A stretch of 64,000 nucleotides of DNA from Cunninghamia lanceolata (lineage: Eukaryota; Streptophyta; Pinopsida; Cupressales; Cupressaceae), in NCBI GenBank assembly GCA_027924645.1, contig BSBN01000233.1:6466501-6530500 (forward strand), read 5' to 3'. Below the pieces are notes generated by a model that was not told where the DNA came from, searched no databases, and saw only the letters and a program-made list of their open reading frames with translations. The translations under genes and the position numbers were made by a program. Positions 45,740 to 57,179 of the stretch are shown piece after piece. The number at the start of each line of letters is the position of its first letter. The first letter of the stretch is position 1.

Positions 45740-46113
45740 TTGGGTTGCAGAATTTCAAACTTTTAATTTTCTCCCCTCACTAACTTGAATTTTAGAATAA
45801 TCTTCTTTATTTTCTTGAAACCTTTTCTTTTCTAGGCTTACATCTTTTGGGTCAAATAAATTTTCTAAGGTAATCAATCCTTTAGGGAGCTTATTTGACT
45901 TCAGTTGAATAATTTGGTCACCATATGCTTCTTCAATTTTAGGTTGCAACTGATCAACAAATTCTCCTGACTGTTGCAAAAATGAAAGTACTTGAAAATC
46001 ATTTTCAAAAACTTGCCAAATTTGGTCATTGTCTGGGATAGTTGGCCTTATTATAACTTTGACTGACTCATTATTGACTAGTAAATCAGTTGCTGGTCAA
46101 ACTGTGAACCAAT
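45740..46113 (-). pseudogene. Gypsy linker between RNase H-like domain and RT
   Basis: Charged linker with SGEFVDQLQPKIEEAYGD and KLPKGLITLENLFDPKDV, interrupted by stops near 45,755 and 46,113. No catalytic motif. Its role is probably to tether the two domains. Confidence 0.6.
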
Positions 46114-46629
46114 CTATGTCATTCTATTTGCCTTAGAATTTTGGGCTCTAGGGACTACTTCAATATTGAAAGTTTCAAAACCATCTATTAGGTCCCAAAT
46201 TTTGTGTCTATAGGATCTCATTCTTACATTTTTGGCCACTGCCTTTTCTCTGATTTGCTTCACTACTAGTTCTGAATCTCCTCTTACTATCAGATTCTTT
46301 ACTCCTTTTTTCTTTGCCAACATGAGTCCATGCACCAAGGATTCATACTCTGCATCATTATTAGTATAGGCAAACTGAAAGTGAATGGCCCTTAGAATTT
46401 TTTCACCATTTGGGGTAGTAAGGCAAACCTCTCCTCCAGCTCCATTCTTACTTCTAGCCCCATCAAAATTTAGAGTCCAGATTTCTGAGTCTTTTTTAGA
46501 TTCTTTATTCTTTTTAGGCTCTTCCCTTAAAACATTGGGAATCTCTTGGTCTTCTTCAAATATGACATAAGTACCTAAACCAATAGAGTCATAATTTCCA
46601 TAGGGATCACTTTGCATCATAGTTAACAA
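46114..46629 (-). pseudogene. Extra RNase H domain upstream of gypsy RT
   Basis: An open 171-codon stretch holds WTLNFDGARSKNGAGGEVCL, FAYTNNDAEYESLVHGLMLA, LIVRGDSELVVKQI and PRAQNSKANRM. These are the D, E and D positions of the RVT_3 or archaeal-type RNase H fold, as found in the Tat lineage. Those elements normally carry it after the native RNase H; here it lies between protease and RT. All three visible acidic residues are kept, in contrast to the native domain. Confidence 0.88.
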
Positions 46630-46665
46630 CTGGTTATTCTCTTTTTCCTGTTGATCATATTCAGT

Positions 46666-47334
46666 CTAGTCACCTAACTCTTCAATAAAGATTCTCTCTT
46701 CTTTATTTAGCATACCATGAGTTGCCTCTAATTTTGGGGTTGGTTCATCTGTGATATGGTCTTTTGACAATGGTTCAGACAATATTTTCATCTTTGTCCC
46801 ATATTTAGTTCTCAAAATGAGGTGTGACCAATCTAGGGACATGTATCCTCCTATCTTGGCTGTGAAATCTCTGGATAAGCATATACCAATAGGGGGAATA
46901 TCTATGACTACCACATCCTGATTTACAATTATATTGGGGCAAGTATATAGTTGCAATGGGAGTTGCTTAATTTTTCCTATTGTTTGCACAGATTTCCCAT
47001 CCAACTGCATAACTCCTCTTGTAAGTGGCTCATATTTTATTTTCAAAGCATCTGCTATTTGCTTTGGCATTACTATAGTACTAGCCCTAGAGTCTATCAT
47101 TGCATTATGCAGTAATTTCTTCCCAACAATTAGAGTTAAATAAAAGGGATCTGGTTTAGATTTGCCTACCTCAGATGTATTATTCAACATGGCTGTTGTC
47201 TGCAAAGGTATAGTATCTTTGAACTGCAGCTTTTCTTTATCAGCAGGTCCTCTTTTAGCACTAGTATGTTTAGGAGCTTCTTGGCCTTGCAGAGCCTCTT
47301 GCAACAATGTCTTTTGCTCAGGAATAGCTAACAT
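46666..47334 (-). pseudogene. Gypsy protease
   Basis: A 222-codon open stretch. PFYLTLIVGKKLLHNAMIDS precedes RAST, so the active-site DSGAS reads DSRAS, a Gly-to-Arg change (GGA to AGA) that should inactivate it. The retroviral protease fold continues to VVVIDIPPIGICLSRDFTAK and SLDWSHLILRTKYGTKM. Ends in TAG at 46,666, with the extra RNase H in the same frame beyond it. Confidence 0.88.
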
Positions 47335-47399
47335 GTCCTAGATAGACACATGCACTAAAGTCCTTTTTAGCTGATCCACCACATTCACAGGTCCTAATG

Positions 47400-49055
47400 C
47401 TTGGGACTTTGGATAATAAGGGTACCTTGACTTTTCTAGAACTTGTCCTGAAGCTACTTGATTCTACACTGGCTGGGGCATTTCTTGTCTAGAAACTGTG
47501 TTGTGATGACTCTAAAAAGGAGGATTTCGCATGATCTCATTATTAGTGACTTCAGGCTATCCATCATTCTCCTTTTTGCTCTGGTATAGTAATCAGATTG
47601 CACCAACGGCTTCTTGGAAGTAGATGCTTCATTCAAGAACACAAAATCTTCTTCTTCAATCCATGAAAATAAACCATGCTTAGGGGCTATTTCCTCTTCT
47701 TGTTGTAAGGACATCCCTTGCATCTGGGCCACCAGGATTGCATTTTGTACACCAGGAGACTAGTATTGTGGAGTGTTAGAAGTTGCAAATTGTCCTTCTA
47801 ATCCTCTCTATTCTACTATCTTTTGCTGTAAATTTCCTCTGGAGCATTCTTTGGGCATATGGGCATTGTTGCAAGGGAAACACCAAGCATTTGTGCCATC
47901 TGCAAAATTATTTTTCCCTGGAACAATTTCTCTATTGGGATTAGGAGGAACAGTCTATAGAGATGTAGTGACTATGACTAATTGGTTTGATGGTTGAGGA
48001 TTAGCTTGCCTTTGAAGGCCTTGGTATTGATTTGGCTGAAAGGAAGGCCTATTTCCTTGATAACCTTGATAAGGAAGATTTGGATAAGGATTCTATTGTC
48101 TCTTCAGATTAATTATCTCATTAGAGAAGGTCCTTAAAATATTCTTGACATCATCCATTTTAGATGATTGAATAGGGGCGGTTGCCTTAACAGGTTGTTG
48201 AGGAAATGCATACATAGACATAGGTGGGGTTATAGGATTAGGAACTTCTTGAGGCAAAGGTAAGGTAATCTCTTGGAACATGGGCATAGGAGGCCTTGGG
48301 GGCAACTTTCCAGCATCTATTAAGTTATTTTCAGCCTTCACTGCCAACTCATAAGCTTCTAGTAGTGTCTGACCTCCAAGGGACTGAATCATTACTGATA
48401 TATCTGAGTTTAGAGCCTTAAGATAAAACACAATAGCCATACCCAGTAATGGTCTTGCTGTAGCACGAATCCTCTCCCAAGTCTTTTGAAATCTTGAATT
48501 GAAATTAGTCATGGCTTCTTGTGGTGCCCTTTTGATAGTGATCAATTGTTGCAGCAAAGAAGATTTATCACCCTTTTCTTTAAATCTTTTAAAGAAAGCA
48601 TCACCAAGCTGATCCCATGTAGATATAATGTTTGGGGTTAAAGATCTATACTAGTCCAGAGCCTTCCCTTTGAAAGAAGATGCCAACAGTCTTATAGCCA
48701 CATTATGTTGAGTGATCACATGCACTGCACATACATCAGATACATCTTGCAGATGCTCTTCAAGTGTCTTGAAATCTTCCCCGCTGAACTTGGGCAAAGC
48801 TTTCAGAGCATTAGCAGGAATAGCATCCCAAGTGGCTAGTGGTATTGGGAGAATCAGAGGACTGCTAGTGTTCCAATTTGCATAATTCCTTGGGGCTATA
48901 GGTGTTCCCATGTTTATCCTTGGTACTGCTACAAACTAATTCACTCTTCTCCTTCGATTAGCTATCAGTGGTGGCAAAAGAATGCTTGGCCTAGCAGCAA
49001 ATTGAGCTCTTGTTACAGGTCCACAGCTTTGACTCCTTGTAGCTCTTTGGCTCAT
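47400..49055 (-). pseudogene. Gypsy gag
   Basis: ATG at 49,055, 50 bases from the LTR, gives MSQRATRSQSCGPVTRAQFA. After TAG near 48,937 come GTPIAPRNYANWNTSSP and LPKFSGEDFKTLEEHLQDV, then WDQLGDAFFKRFKEKGDKSS and FNSRFQKTWERI, the retrotransposon gag core. A C-terminal Gln/Pro-rich part holds CFPCNNAHMPKECSRG (about 47,880-47,830), a zinc knuckle of C-x2-C-x3-H-x4-C form. Stops near 48,650, 48,092 and 47,810. Confidence 0.88.
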
Positions 49056-49083
49056 ACAATCTTGACAGAAACTTCAAGAATAG

Positions 49084-49105
49084 TCCCACCGGGTGTGCCA
49101 AAAAT
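49084..49105 (-). promoter_or_regulatory. Primer binding region of the gypsy element
   Basis: On the minus strand ATTTTTGGCACACCCGGTGG follows the LTR. The TTTTTGGC...CCCGGTGG style is common next to plant gypsy LTRs. I do not assign the tRNA. Confidence 0.55.
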
Positions 49106-49859
49106 TGTTGATGTGTAAAATTGTGTGGGTTCCAACACCAACATGGGAAGTTTTAGGAATGTGGGACTTGCTCCCTGAAACAACCTCTAAATTTTAAAGA
49201 AGCTGGCTCTTCTCTATTTCAAACAAGTTTGGGGGGAAAAGGGTAGGAAGTGAATAGAATTATAGATGCAATGAAAACAAATCTATCTACGGCGATGCGC
49301 CTGAATAAAGTGTTTCTCTCAACTAAGCACAATGACCTATCCTTAAGATTCAGTCACATTAAAGAGTAGATACTACATGATTAACATAAACAGATAAAAT
49401 GAATAGAATCAAAGGCTCACAATCAAACAATTTGCAATGACACAGAAATATCAACCAAGGCACAAAACTCAATCTTTCTCATTAATTTTCCAGCAACATA
49501 AGAGACATAGATACATGCACAGTTATATTAACTTTCTGAATCAAGAATAACAAAATAAAGGCAAATGATATTCACTGGTCACAGCAAAAGTCTCAAACTT
49601 CTCTTAAATCTCTGACAGAAAACTATCTTTGGAAACTATATTTCTAACTTCAGAAAGAACTCCCTGGTGAATTATTACAAAAGTTACATATTTATAGCAT
49701 GGGATCGACTCTAGATTTTCTGCAATAGTCAATTCCCAACGGCCCAATTGAATTGGAGGTAACTGGGAGTCTTCTGTCAGTTTAACGATCTTTAGGATCT
49801 GTAATAGTTACTCCTTTCTGCAAGCTCATCAGCTGTTACAAAATAGATGTGGCATATAT

Positions 49860-50690
49860 CCTCTTATACAGAACAGACACTTGGTGGCCTCTACATTCTT
49901 TAGAAACAAAATACTTTGTGACAGATGGAAGCATCCATGTCAAAGTTTGAAACTCCTTTGTTCCTCAGAAAAAACAAGAAACTGACACTTGGTGGCTTCT
50001 GCAGCAACTAGAAACAATACGTGTCTTTATTCGCAGCACTGATACTTAACTGTGTCGTTGTATTTAGGAGGATTCCGTAGATGACATCTGTCACAATCCG
50101 CAGCAACTAAAACTTTATGACACATTTAAAATGGGGCCCACCACTTTCTGCTCGGTAGCTTTCAAAAGAAAGAAATAGGGACAGGTGGCGCCTTCCACGT
50201 GCATATCAGCTAGGACGTGGCAGCTTCCGCTACACTTGAAACATTATAAGATACTCCTTGAAACTCAAGCGGAGGCTGACACATGTCGATCTCTGCATCA
50301 TTTGAGAAAAAATTATTATCATCAGAGGAAAAGTTAGAAAGCTCTTACTTAGGCGCCGCATCCACCATGTGGCACATTTCGCTGCTCTTAAGACTCTACA
50401 CTGGGACCCACCTCCATCTTTACTTAGCATCAAAGAAAATAGAAACTATAACGCGGAAGCTGACACTTGGCAACTTCCGCAACAACCATAAAAGACACAT
50501 GGCTTCATCCGCACTCATACTGAAACTTTAAGGGAGTCCCTCTACTTATGACACATGGCACCTTCTGCAGCTTGTATCTTAAAACAAAATAGAAACATCT
50601 TCCGCTACGTGGCACGCTCCGCATTAAAGTTATAACTTAGAAACAAAATGCGGCACAAACTGGGGCTTGACATTTGGTGTGCTCCATGGC
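49860..50690. promoter_or_regulatory. Degenerate repeated motif in the gypsy U3
   Basis: Variants of GACACTTGGTGGC followed by CTTCCGCA occur about eight times (near 49,868, 49,983, 50,180, 50,213, 50,460, 50,550, 50,600 and 50,665). Some contain CACGTG or ACGTGGC, G-box-like words. They sit in U3, where enhancer repeats of an LTR promoter are expected. Confidence 0.55.
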
Positions 50691-50789
50691 TCTAACAAAA
50701 TGAAACCCTCCTAGAAACCCTCACAGCCATTCTCAGACATAAAACTGTAACCCGATGAAAACTACTGATACACTGAGACTGATACAAAA

Positions 50790-50810
50790 TGTAGAGTCTT
50801 TTACTCTACA
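50790..50810. repeat. Hairpin at the outer end of the gypsy LTR
   Basis: TGTAGAGT and ACTCTACA are perfect 8-bp arms around CTTTT. The hairpin ends exactly at the LTR boundary, the site integrase must recognise. Confidence 0.75.
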
Positions 50811-50815
50811 CTCAC
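50811..50815. repeat. Right target-site duplication of the gypsy element
   Basis: CTCAC, identical to 35,989-35,993; beyond it the C2 integrase resumes (CLRYDRGGE). Confidence 0.9.
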
Positions 50816-51193
50816 CTCCTCTATCATATCTCAAGCATTTGATCTTCAACTCTAACTCATTCTCAACCATTGCTATTAAACCTTTGAACTTGTCTAAGGC
50901 TTCTAATTTATCTTTTAGAAAAGTTTCCCAAATCATTCTTGAATAATCATCATAAGCAACATAAAATACTTGTCTCCTTGCAGACTTCTTGTTCTTGTGG
51001 GACCACACAGATATGGATGAACCAACTCCAACAATCCAGCAAAGATTTTTTCTTTTCTTTTAAAACTTATTCTTGTTTGTTTCCCAAGTTGACATTCTTT
51101 GCAAATGGTGTTAGCAGGCTTCACAAGCTTAGGTAGATCTCTTACAGCCTGAATAGATCTTATCTTTACCAAGTTGTCAAAATTTATAGACAC
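50811..51193 (-). pseudogene. Copia C2: proximal integrase
   Basis: Pre-integrase and first half of the core: MSINFDNLVKI, ICKECQLGKQTRISFK, LELVHPYLCGPTRTRS (Pro-Tyr where Thr-Asp is expected, so the first catalytic Asp is lost) and CLRYDRGGE, where the gypsy element interrupts. One frameshift is near 50,935 and one near 51,190. Confidence 0.9.
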
Positions 51194-52680
51194 ATCCTTC
51201 TATGCCACAACCAACTCTCAATAGTCTGAGCCAATAAATAGTAATTGTTAGTTCCTTTCAAATGATAAACATTACCTCTGGTCTTTTTACCAGTAGCAAT
51301 CACAGTTCTAGAGCTTTCCATGATCATGCATCCATTATCCTTGAATCTCATATCATAACCTTTGTTACACATCTGAACAACACTCAAAAGATTGTGCTTT
51401 AGACCCTTCACATACAAAACATCATCAGTATTGTGCTTTCCATCAAAAGAAATAGATCCTCTTCCACAAATCTTACTAGTTATATCATCTCCAAAACTAA
51501 CTAGTCCACCATCATACTTTTCCAAACTTATAAACTTACTTTTGTCACCAGTCATGTGATGTGAACATCCACTATCAATAACCCATTCATCCTTATCTTT
51601 CTCAACCTGAACATCTAGAGCACTTTCTTCCACTAGTTTTTCTTCCTTCACACAACTAGCAGGATTAGTAGACACAGGTTCTTTAATAGAAATAAACAAG
51701 CATTCACTTGCACTAGTACTAGCATCATCAGATTCATCATCTGTCACACCTTCATCATCAATATCTCTAACATAATAGCATTTCTTTGGGATCCTAGGTC
51801 TATTTTCAAATCTTTTTCTATTCCTTTCAATTCTCTCCAGACACCTAGAAGCATAATGACTAACCTTACCACATGTAAAACATTCGAAAGGTAATTTGCC
51901 TTTGAACTTACTAGAACCTCTTTGCAGTCTATCAACAAAATTAGCTTCAATTTCATCAAGCTCATCATCAAGTTCTACCGTGTACTTTTCTACTCTGGAG
52001 ATCTTCTTTAAAGTACTGCCTTTGAAAATAGTCTCAATCTTTGGCAGAGCATCACCAAGTTCTCTCATCTCAAAGGCTATAAGATTTCCTAGCAACTGAT
52101 CCTTGGTGACCTCTTTCACAGTCATTGCTTCTTCAATTGTAGGTACCTTGTGACTGTAGGATTTAGGTAATGACTTGAGAATTTTCATCACAACTTCCTT
52201 CTCCTTAATAGTTCCTCCCATAGCTTTGATTCCAGTGACAAGTTCATCAACCTTTTGCATGTAGGATGTTATGTTTTCATCTTTGCCCATCTTTAAACCT
52301 TCATATTTAGCTTTCATTCCTTGCAATTTGGCACTCCTTAATGATTTATCTCCTTCATATAGATTTTCCAACTTTCCCCAGACTTCATGAGTAGTTTCAT
52401 AGTCCATGACCTTTATCAAATCAGCATCAGTCAATGCACTTAATAGAGTATCTCTAATTTTTATATTTAACTCATATTCTTTGATTTCATCTTCAGTTAT
52501 TAGACCATTCTAAGGCATGGTGTATTTAGTCTCTATCTCTTTCCATACTCTATAACCAGTACAAAGAAGATGGATTTTCATGTGTATCTTCTAGGCCACA
52601 TAATTTATTCCATCAAACTATGGAGCCTCCTTCCTGTAAGACATCCTAGATCTACCTTAAGATGTTAAGATTACCTTTGA
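51184..52680 (-). pseudogene. Copia C2: gag and protease
   Basis: A 416-codon open stretch (52,434-51,184), the longest in the window. Gag has TTHEVWGKLENLYEGDKSLR, MGKDENITSYMQKVDELVTG and LPKSYSHKVPTIEEA, then zinc knuckle CFTCGKVSHYASRC with all ligands. The protease has WVIDSGCSHHMTGDKSKF (about 51,570), then LYVKGLKHNLLSV and the pre-integrase start WLWHRRMC, followed by a frameshift. The first part of gag (52,680-52,440) is broken by TAG codons. Confidence 0.92.
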
Positions 52681-52702
52681 GTAACCTTACTCTAGTACTA
52701 AT

Positions 52703-54170
52703 TGATAATATGCACATGACAATTGAGAGGGGGGGTGAATCAGTTGTCACAAAACTTTAACCACTTATCAATACTTCAATTGTTCAATCACCATTATTAA
52801 GATTCAACCATGAAAGCATGAAACATAAAGTTTAACACAATAACATATTCAACACATGAGAGACCAAATGTTTTACGTGGAAAACCCTATAAGGGAAAAA
52901 CTATGGTGGGTGTTAGCCCATATATATATATAACAATACCAAAAAATAGAGGCTCACTACCTACGCGCTTACTACCCAAAAATGCTCACTGCAAAGATTG
53001 GCTCGCTGCCAAGGATTTGTGAACTAATTTGATAGCATCTACTTCATGCCTGGATTCAGTTCCATTGAAACACAATACTTCTTTTCTCTGCTCTTCATAT
53101 ACTTCTCACTTATCTTCACATTTTTGCATAAGGATACCTTTTTCGCAACTACATTACATGTTTTTATACAACTCATCAACCTTGGAATGAACATCAAGGT
53201 TAGCATTATATTCATCAACCATTGGAATAGTCTCCAAGGTCAGCATTACAATCATACATAGAAATAGGTTTGGACCTAATACAAAATTTGCTAAGGGAAA
53301 GATGTAAAGATGTATGTAGATCAAACTACACCTTAGCTGGGACTCAAATATAATCATCCATGCTACAACACGCTACTACAAACTTCAAAGTATCTCCATA
53401 ATCAGTGAAAGTGACCAAGTTGGCTAAGACTGGTGTTCTTACTAAGCCTTCTAAGAACAATATTCATCCACGATCTGAATTTCTTTTTACGGATCAAATC
53501 AAAGGTAGGGATGTGAATAGGAGACATCCACAAGCACATTGTAATTGCCAAGAACATCTGCACAACCTCTAACCAATTTGTCAAAAGGATTCTTCAAACT
53601 AGAGCACTTAAACAACACTGTCAGCCACTGTCATAAAGAAAAGATTGCTTCTAGACCACCAAATCACAAACCATAGGAGTTGAACGCACTTATCATCATT
53701 ACTAACTTGATTCCAGAATGATAGACTGAAATACTTAACTATGGAGGAATACGGAGCATAATACATTCTCCCTGTCACCACCAAACATATAGAAAAAGTA
53801 GTTTTCACTTTGGTGAACATAACTAACTCAGATCTTCATACATGAGGCTTAAAATTGGAGCATAGCTTCTTCAGACATGTATCTAAATAACTTCCAATCT
53901 GTAGATAAACATATTCATTCTATAAGGAATGTAGAACAATCTGTTGGTCTATTCTTCTATAGACAAAGATACTCTGCAACATACTGTTTCCACCGAAGGA
54001 GCAAATTTTATCAATATCCTCAATACCATAATCTCCAACACTTATATAGGCAAATATAAAACATATAACTTATTACAAACAAGTATCAAAATAAGAGCAC
54101 AGTTGACACCAATGAAAACACTAATATGTTGACATCAATGACAACACCGGTTAGGCACATACTTGCAACA
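52703..54170 (-). repeat. 5' LTR of copia C2
   Basis: About 1,468 bp from TGATAATATGCACATGAC to ACTTGCAACA. It shares GAGAGGGGGGGTGAATCA with C1 and ends like C1 (GGTTAGGCACAT). A decayed primer site (TACTAAT) adjoins at 52,696-52,702. A TA microsatellite is at 52,921-52,932. The right neighbour TGGCT is C4 LTR sequence. Confidence 0.85.
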
Positions 54171-55166
54171 TGGCTCACTACCTCGAGCAACTTTTGGCAC
54201 ACTAAAATGTAGACACCTTCTGCTCACTACGTTCTGGAGTCATAAGAATTTAAGCTCACACACAACTCACTACCCTTTGATTCAGATTCACATTCTCTTC
54301 TCTACATTGCTTCACTCAACTTCATCTTGCGTTTATACCATCTAAAACCAAGACCTATCTCAATTAGGTTGGTCCTAATGAGGCATGTGCACTTCAAATG
54401 TGCAACTCCAATTAGGTTAGCACTAAATACTTTCATGATGGAAAGAAGTATAAGTGGACTATGTCAAGGGTTAACTGGGACTTAAATCTGTATCACCAAG
54501 ATACTCATCATATCCACAATCCATGAGGTACCTCCACAAATGGCGCTAGCAAGCCAGGTTGGCCAAACCTGAGCGAATGACCATATCCATGCTTCTCCAA
54601 GTCCAAAAATATCATGCAGACCAGAGAGACATTCTAGAGCATTCACACATCTTCCCCAAATACTCACCATCATCATAAACTTCTACAACACTACCACAAC
54701 CATCTAAATCAAAGAATGTCTTCATTATGCACATCAAGACTTACTACTACTGAACACCAACACAAGAACTAAACTTGCAAAACATCCCAAAATTTGAAAC
54801 TTCAAAGGAAGGTAGATATAGATAATATAAGCACTCTCCCAGATCTGTAAGACATGAAAACTCAATGCAGAGAAATATGGAGCATTCTCATTTCTCCTAG
54901 ACAACCTCCTTTACAGTCAAATATTCTGTCAAACACATCTACTTCCGCACGATCCAGAACATGAAAATCTAGATATAACACCTTTGATCAACAATTCCAA
55001 ACCGTACAAGCATATCTTCAATTAGGAATAAATGCGGAGCATAATACTAGGAGCACCTCTATCACACTGCACAACTTTTTTTCAAATTTTCTCAAAAGAA
55101 CTTGGAAACCAGGTGAACCATCCACTAGGAGTTTACATCAATGACAACACCAACAAGTTTCCAACA
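54171..55166 (-). repeat. Partial 3' LTR of copia C4
   Basis: Matches 60,174-61,158 along its length, for example AACCAAGACCTATCTCAATT and GAGGCATGTGCACTT. The first 398 bases of the LTR (counterpart of 59,776-60,173) are absent because C2 inserted here. Confidence 0.9.
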
Positions 55167-55180
55167 ATCTCTCCCTTTAT
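55167..55180 (-). promoter_or_regulatory. Polypurine tract of C4
   Basis: Minus-strand ATAAAGGGAGAGAT directly before the 3' LTR, matching the AAAGGGGGAGA tract of C1. Confidence 0.7.
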
Positions 55181-55590
55181 CATTGATGGCAACACTAGCT
55201 CTTTGAACAACCATCAAGACCTAAAGCAATCAATCAGTAGCTCTGCAACCAGTAATACTCCCCTGGACAGAAACAACTTCTACTCTTCACACACCTCTCT
55301 ACACAATGGTTTTTCAATCACTTCACCTCTCTCAAACCCCTTTGACATCAATGGAAAAGGGTAAAAACTCCAACATCAGCAAGTATATGCTCTATCCTCA
55401 TTGCTCTCACTTTTTCTGTACTCTCCCCCTTTAGGTCATAGGATATGCTCCATTTGACTACACCCACCAATAGTATCACTGCCTACTCCCCTTGAGAGGT
55501 AGCCTTCAACATCAATCTAGGGGAAAAACTGTATCTTGAAATGCTTCCTAGATAGATGCACACACTTATGCATCTAGTTAAGAGAAGGAG
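55181..55590. other. C4 region between RNase H and 3' LTR
   Basis: Non-coding tail of C4 that resembles the same region of C1 (25,705-26,040), with CTCCCCCT words on the plus strand. The plus-strand ORF at 55,032-55,364 is not coding. Confidence 0.6.
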
Positions 55591-57110
55591 AGGCAATAAA
55601 CCCTAACTTCTGTCAGACATACTCAAAATTATCCTTAGGGAGAGCCTTTGTAAAGATGTCTGCAACTTGATCCTTGGTAGGCACATACTTCAACTTCACC
55701 TCATTCTCTGCAACCTTTTCTCTTAGGAAGTGATACCAGATTGAAATATGCTTTCTCCTTGAATGTATTACTAGATTCTTTGAAATGTTGATAGCACTTG
55801 TATTGTCACATAGGATAGGAATAGGTTCATCATATGACACTTTGATATCCTTTAATGCCTGCTTCATCCATAACACCTATGTGCAATAGCATGCTGTTGT
55901 AATATATTCTGCCTCTGCAATAGATAATGACACTGAGTCCTACTTCTTACTTAGCCATGAGACAAGTCTGCTTCCCAGAAAGAAAGCACCACCACTTGTA
56001 CTTCTTTTGTCATCTGTACATCTTGTCTAATCTACATATGTATATGCACTCAAGGAGAAATCAGTATCCTTGGGATACCATAGGCCAAACTCTATAGTGC
56101 CTTTCACATATCTTAATATCCTCTTTACTACTAAAAGATGTCTCTCTGGAATCATCTTAGAATCTAGCCACAAGACAGACTATATGCATGCTATCCGGTC
56201 TAGTAGTAGTCAAGTATAGTAGTCCACCAATCATTGCTATCTATTTGCTCTGATCAACCTTAGGAGATTCATCATCTTTTCTTAACTTACAACCAGAAGT
56301 CATGGGAGTACATACCAGTTTGGAGTCTTCCATTCCAAACTTATTCAACATTTCCTTAGCATACTTTGATTGTGAAATGACAATGCCCTTTTCTGATTGA
56401 TTGATTTTTAACCCAAGGAAGACTTTGATTTCCCCACACATTGACATTTCAAATTATTTCTACGTTTCGTATGAAAATCTCTTGCACATACATTGATTTC
56501 CTCCAAAGATTATATCATCAACATACAATTCCACAATCAAGATTTGATCTTCTTCAACTTTGAAGTACATATTGCTATCTGCAGTGCCCTTTTTGAATCC
56601 TTGTTGCAGCAGGTACCTATCCAACCTTGCATACCAAGCTCTAGGAGCCTATTTGAGTCCATACAATGCCTTCTTCAATCTGCAAACCATATTTAGATCA
56701 TCTGATAACTAAAATCCTTCTAGTTACTCAATGTATACCTCTTCTTCAAACTCTCCATTCAGGAATGTAGATTTCACATCCATCTAATAGACTTTGAAGT
56801 CCTTATGCATTGTAAAGGCCAAGAACAATCTAATGGCCTCTAATCTTCCCATTGGAGCCAATGTTTCTTTATAATATATTCCTTCCACTTGATTTTGCAT
56901 TCTCTTCCTTTCCTCTTGATGATGGATCACGTAGTGTGATCTGAAATGTTGAGTCAAAAAAAGAAACATAGTTTTATCTATAAATACAAGAATCTACTTC
57001 CCCATTGTCATTCAATTTGTTCTGGAAGACCCATTTAGTTCCTATCACATTTTTGTTTGAATCAGTCTTGGGACAATTTCTGAAGTTTGATTCTACTTAA
57101 TCTGCATCAA
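55591..57110 (-). pseudogene. C4 reverse transcriptase and RNase H
   Basis: RT has LYVDDIIFG with both Asp (about 56,505-56,530), MCGEIKVFLGLKINQSEKG and LNKFGMEDSKLVCTP. RNase H has LCDNTSAINISKN, RKHISIWYHFLREKV and VADIFTKALPKDNFEYV (55,613). TAG stops are frequent, for example near 56,240. A shift and an insertion near 56,880-56,960 replace part of the RT N-terminus. Confidence 0.9.
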
Positions 57111-57179
57111 TTCTTCTTCCATAGCCTTGATCTAGTGCTCATTTTTGTAGGCTTCACTCACTATTTTGGGTTCTATTTG

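Larger units (their letters stand above)
35994..50810 (-). mobile_element. Ty3/gypsy element with extra ORF, inserted in copia C2
   Basis: A 14.8-kb minus-strand insertion bounded by CTCAC duplications. Order along the element: 5' LTR (50,810-49,106), primer site region, gag, protease, RNase H-like domain, reverse transcriptase, degenerate native RNase H, zinc finger and integrase, a 480-bp spacer, the large ORF P2, copia C3 remains, and the last 101 bp of the 3' LTR. Integrase after RT marks it as gypsy; no chromodomain is seen. A second RNase H and a 3' ORF recall the Tat/Ogre or Athila groups, but the domain order differs. Confidence 0.93.
49106..50810 (-). repeat. 5' LTR of the gypsy element
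   Basis: 1,705 bp, plus-strand ends TGTTGATG and CTCTACA, followed by CTCAC. The U3 side (right) holds a family of degenerate repeats and a terminal hairpin, listed separately. Confidence 0.92.
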
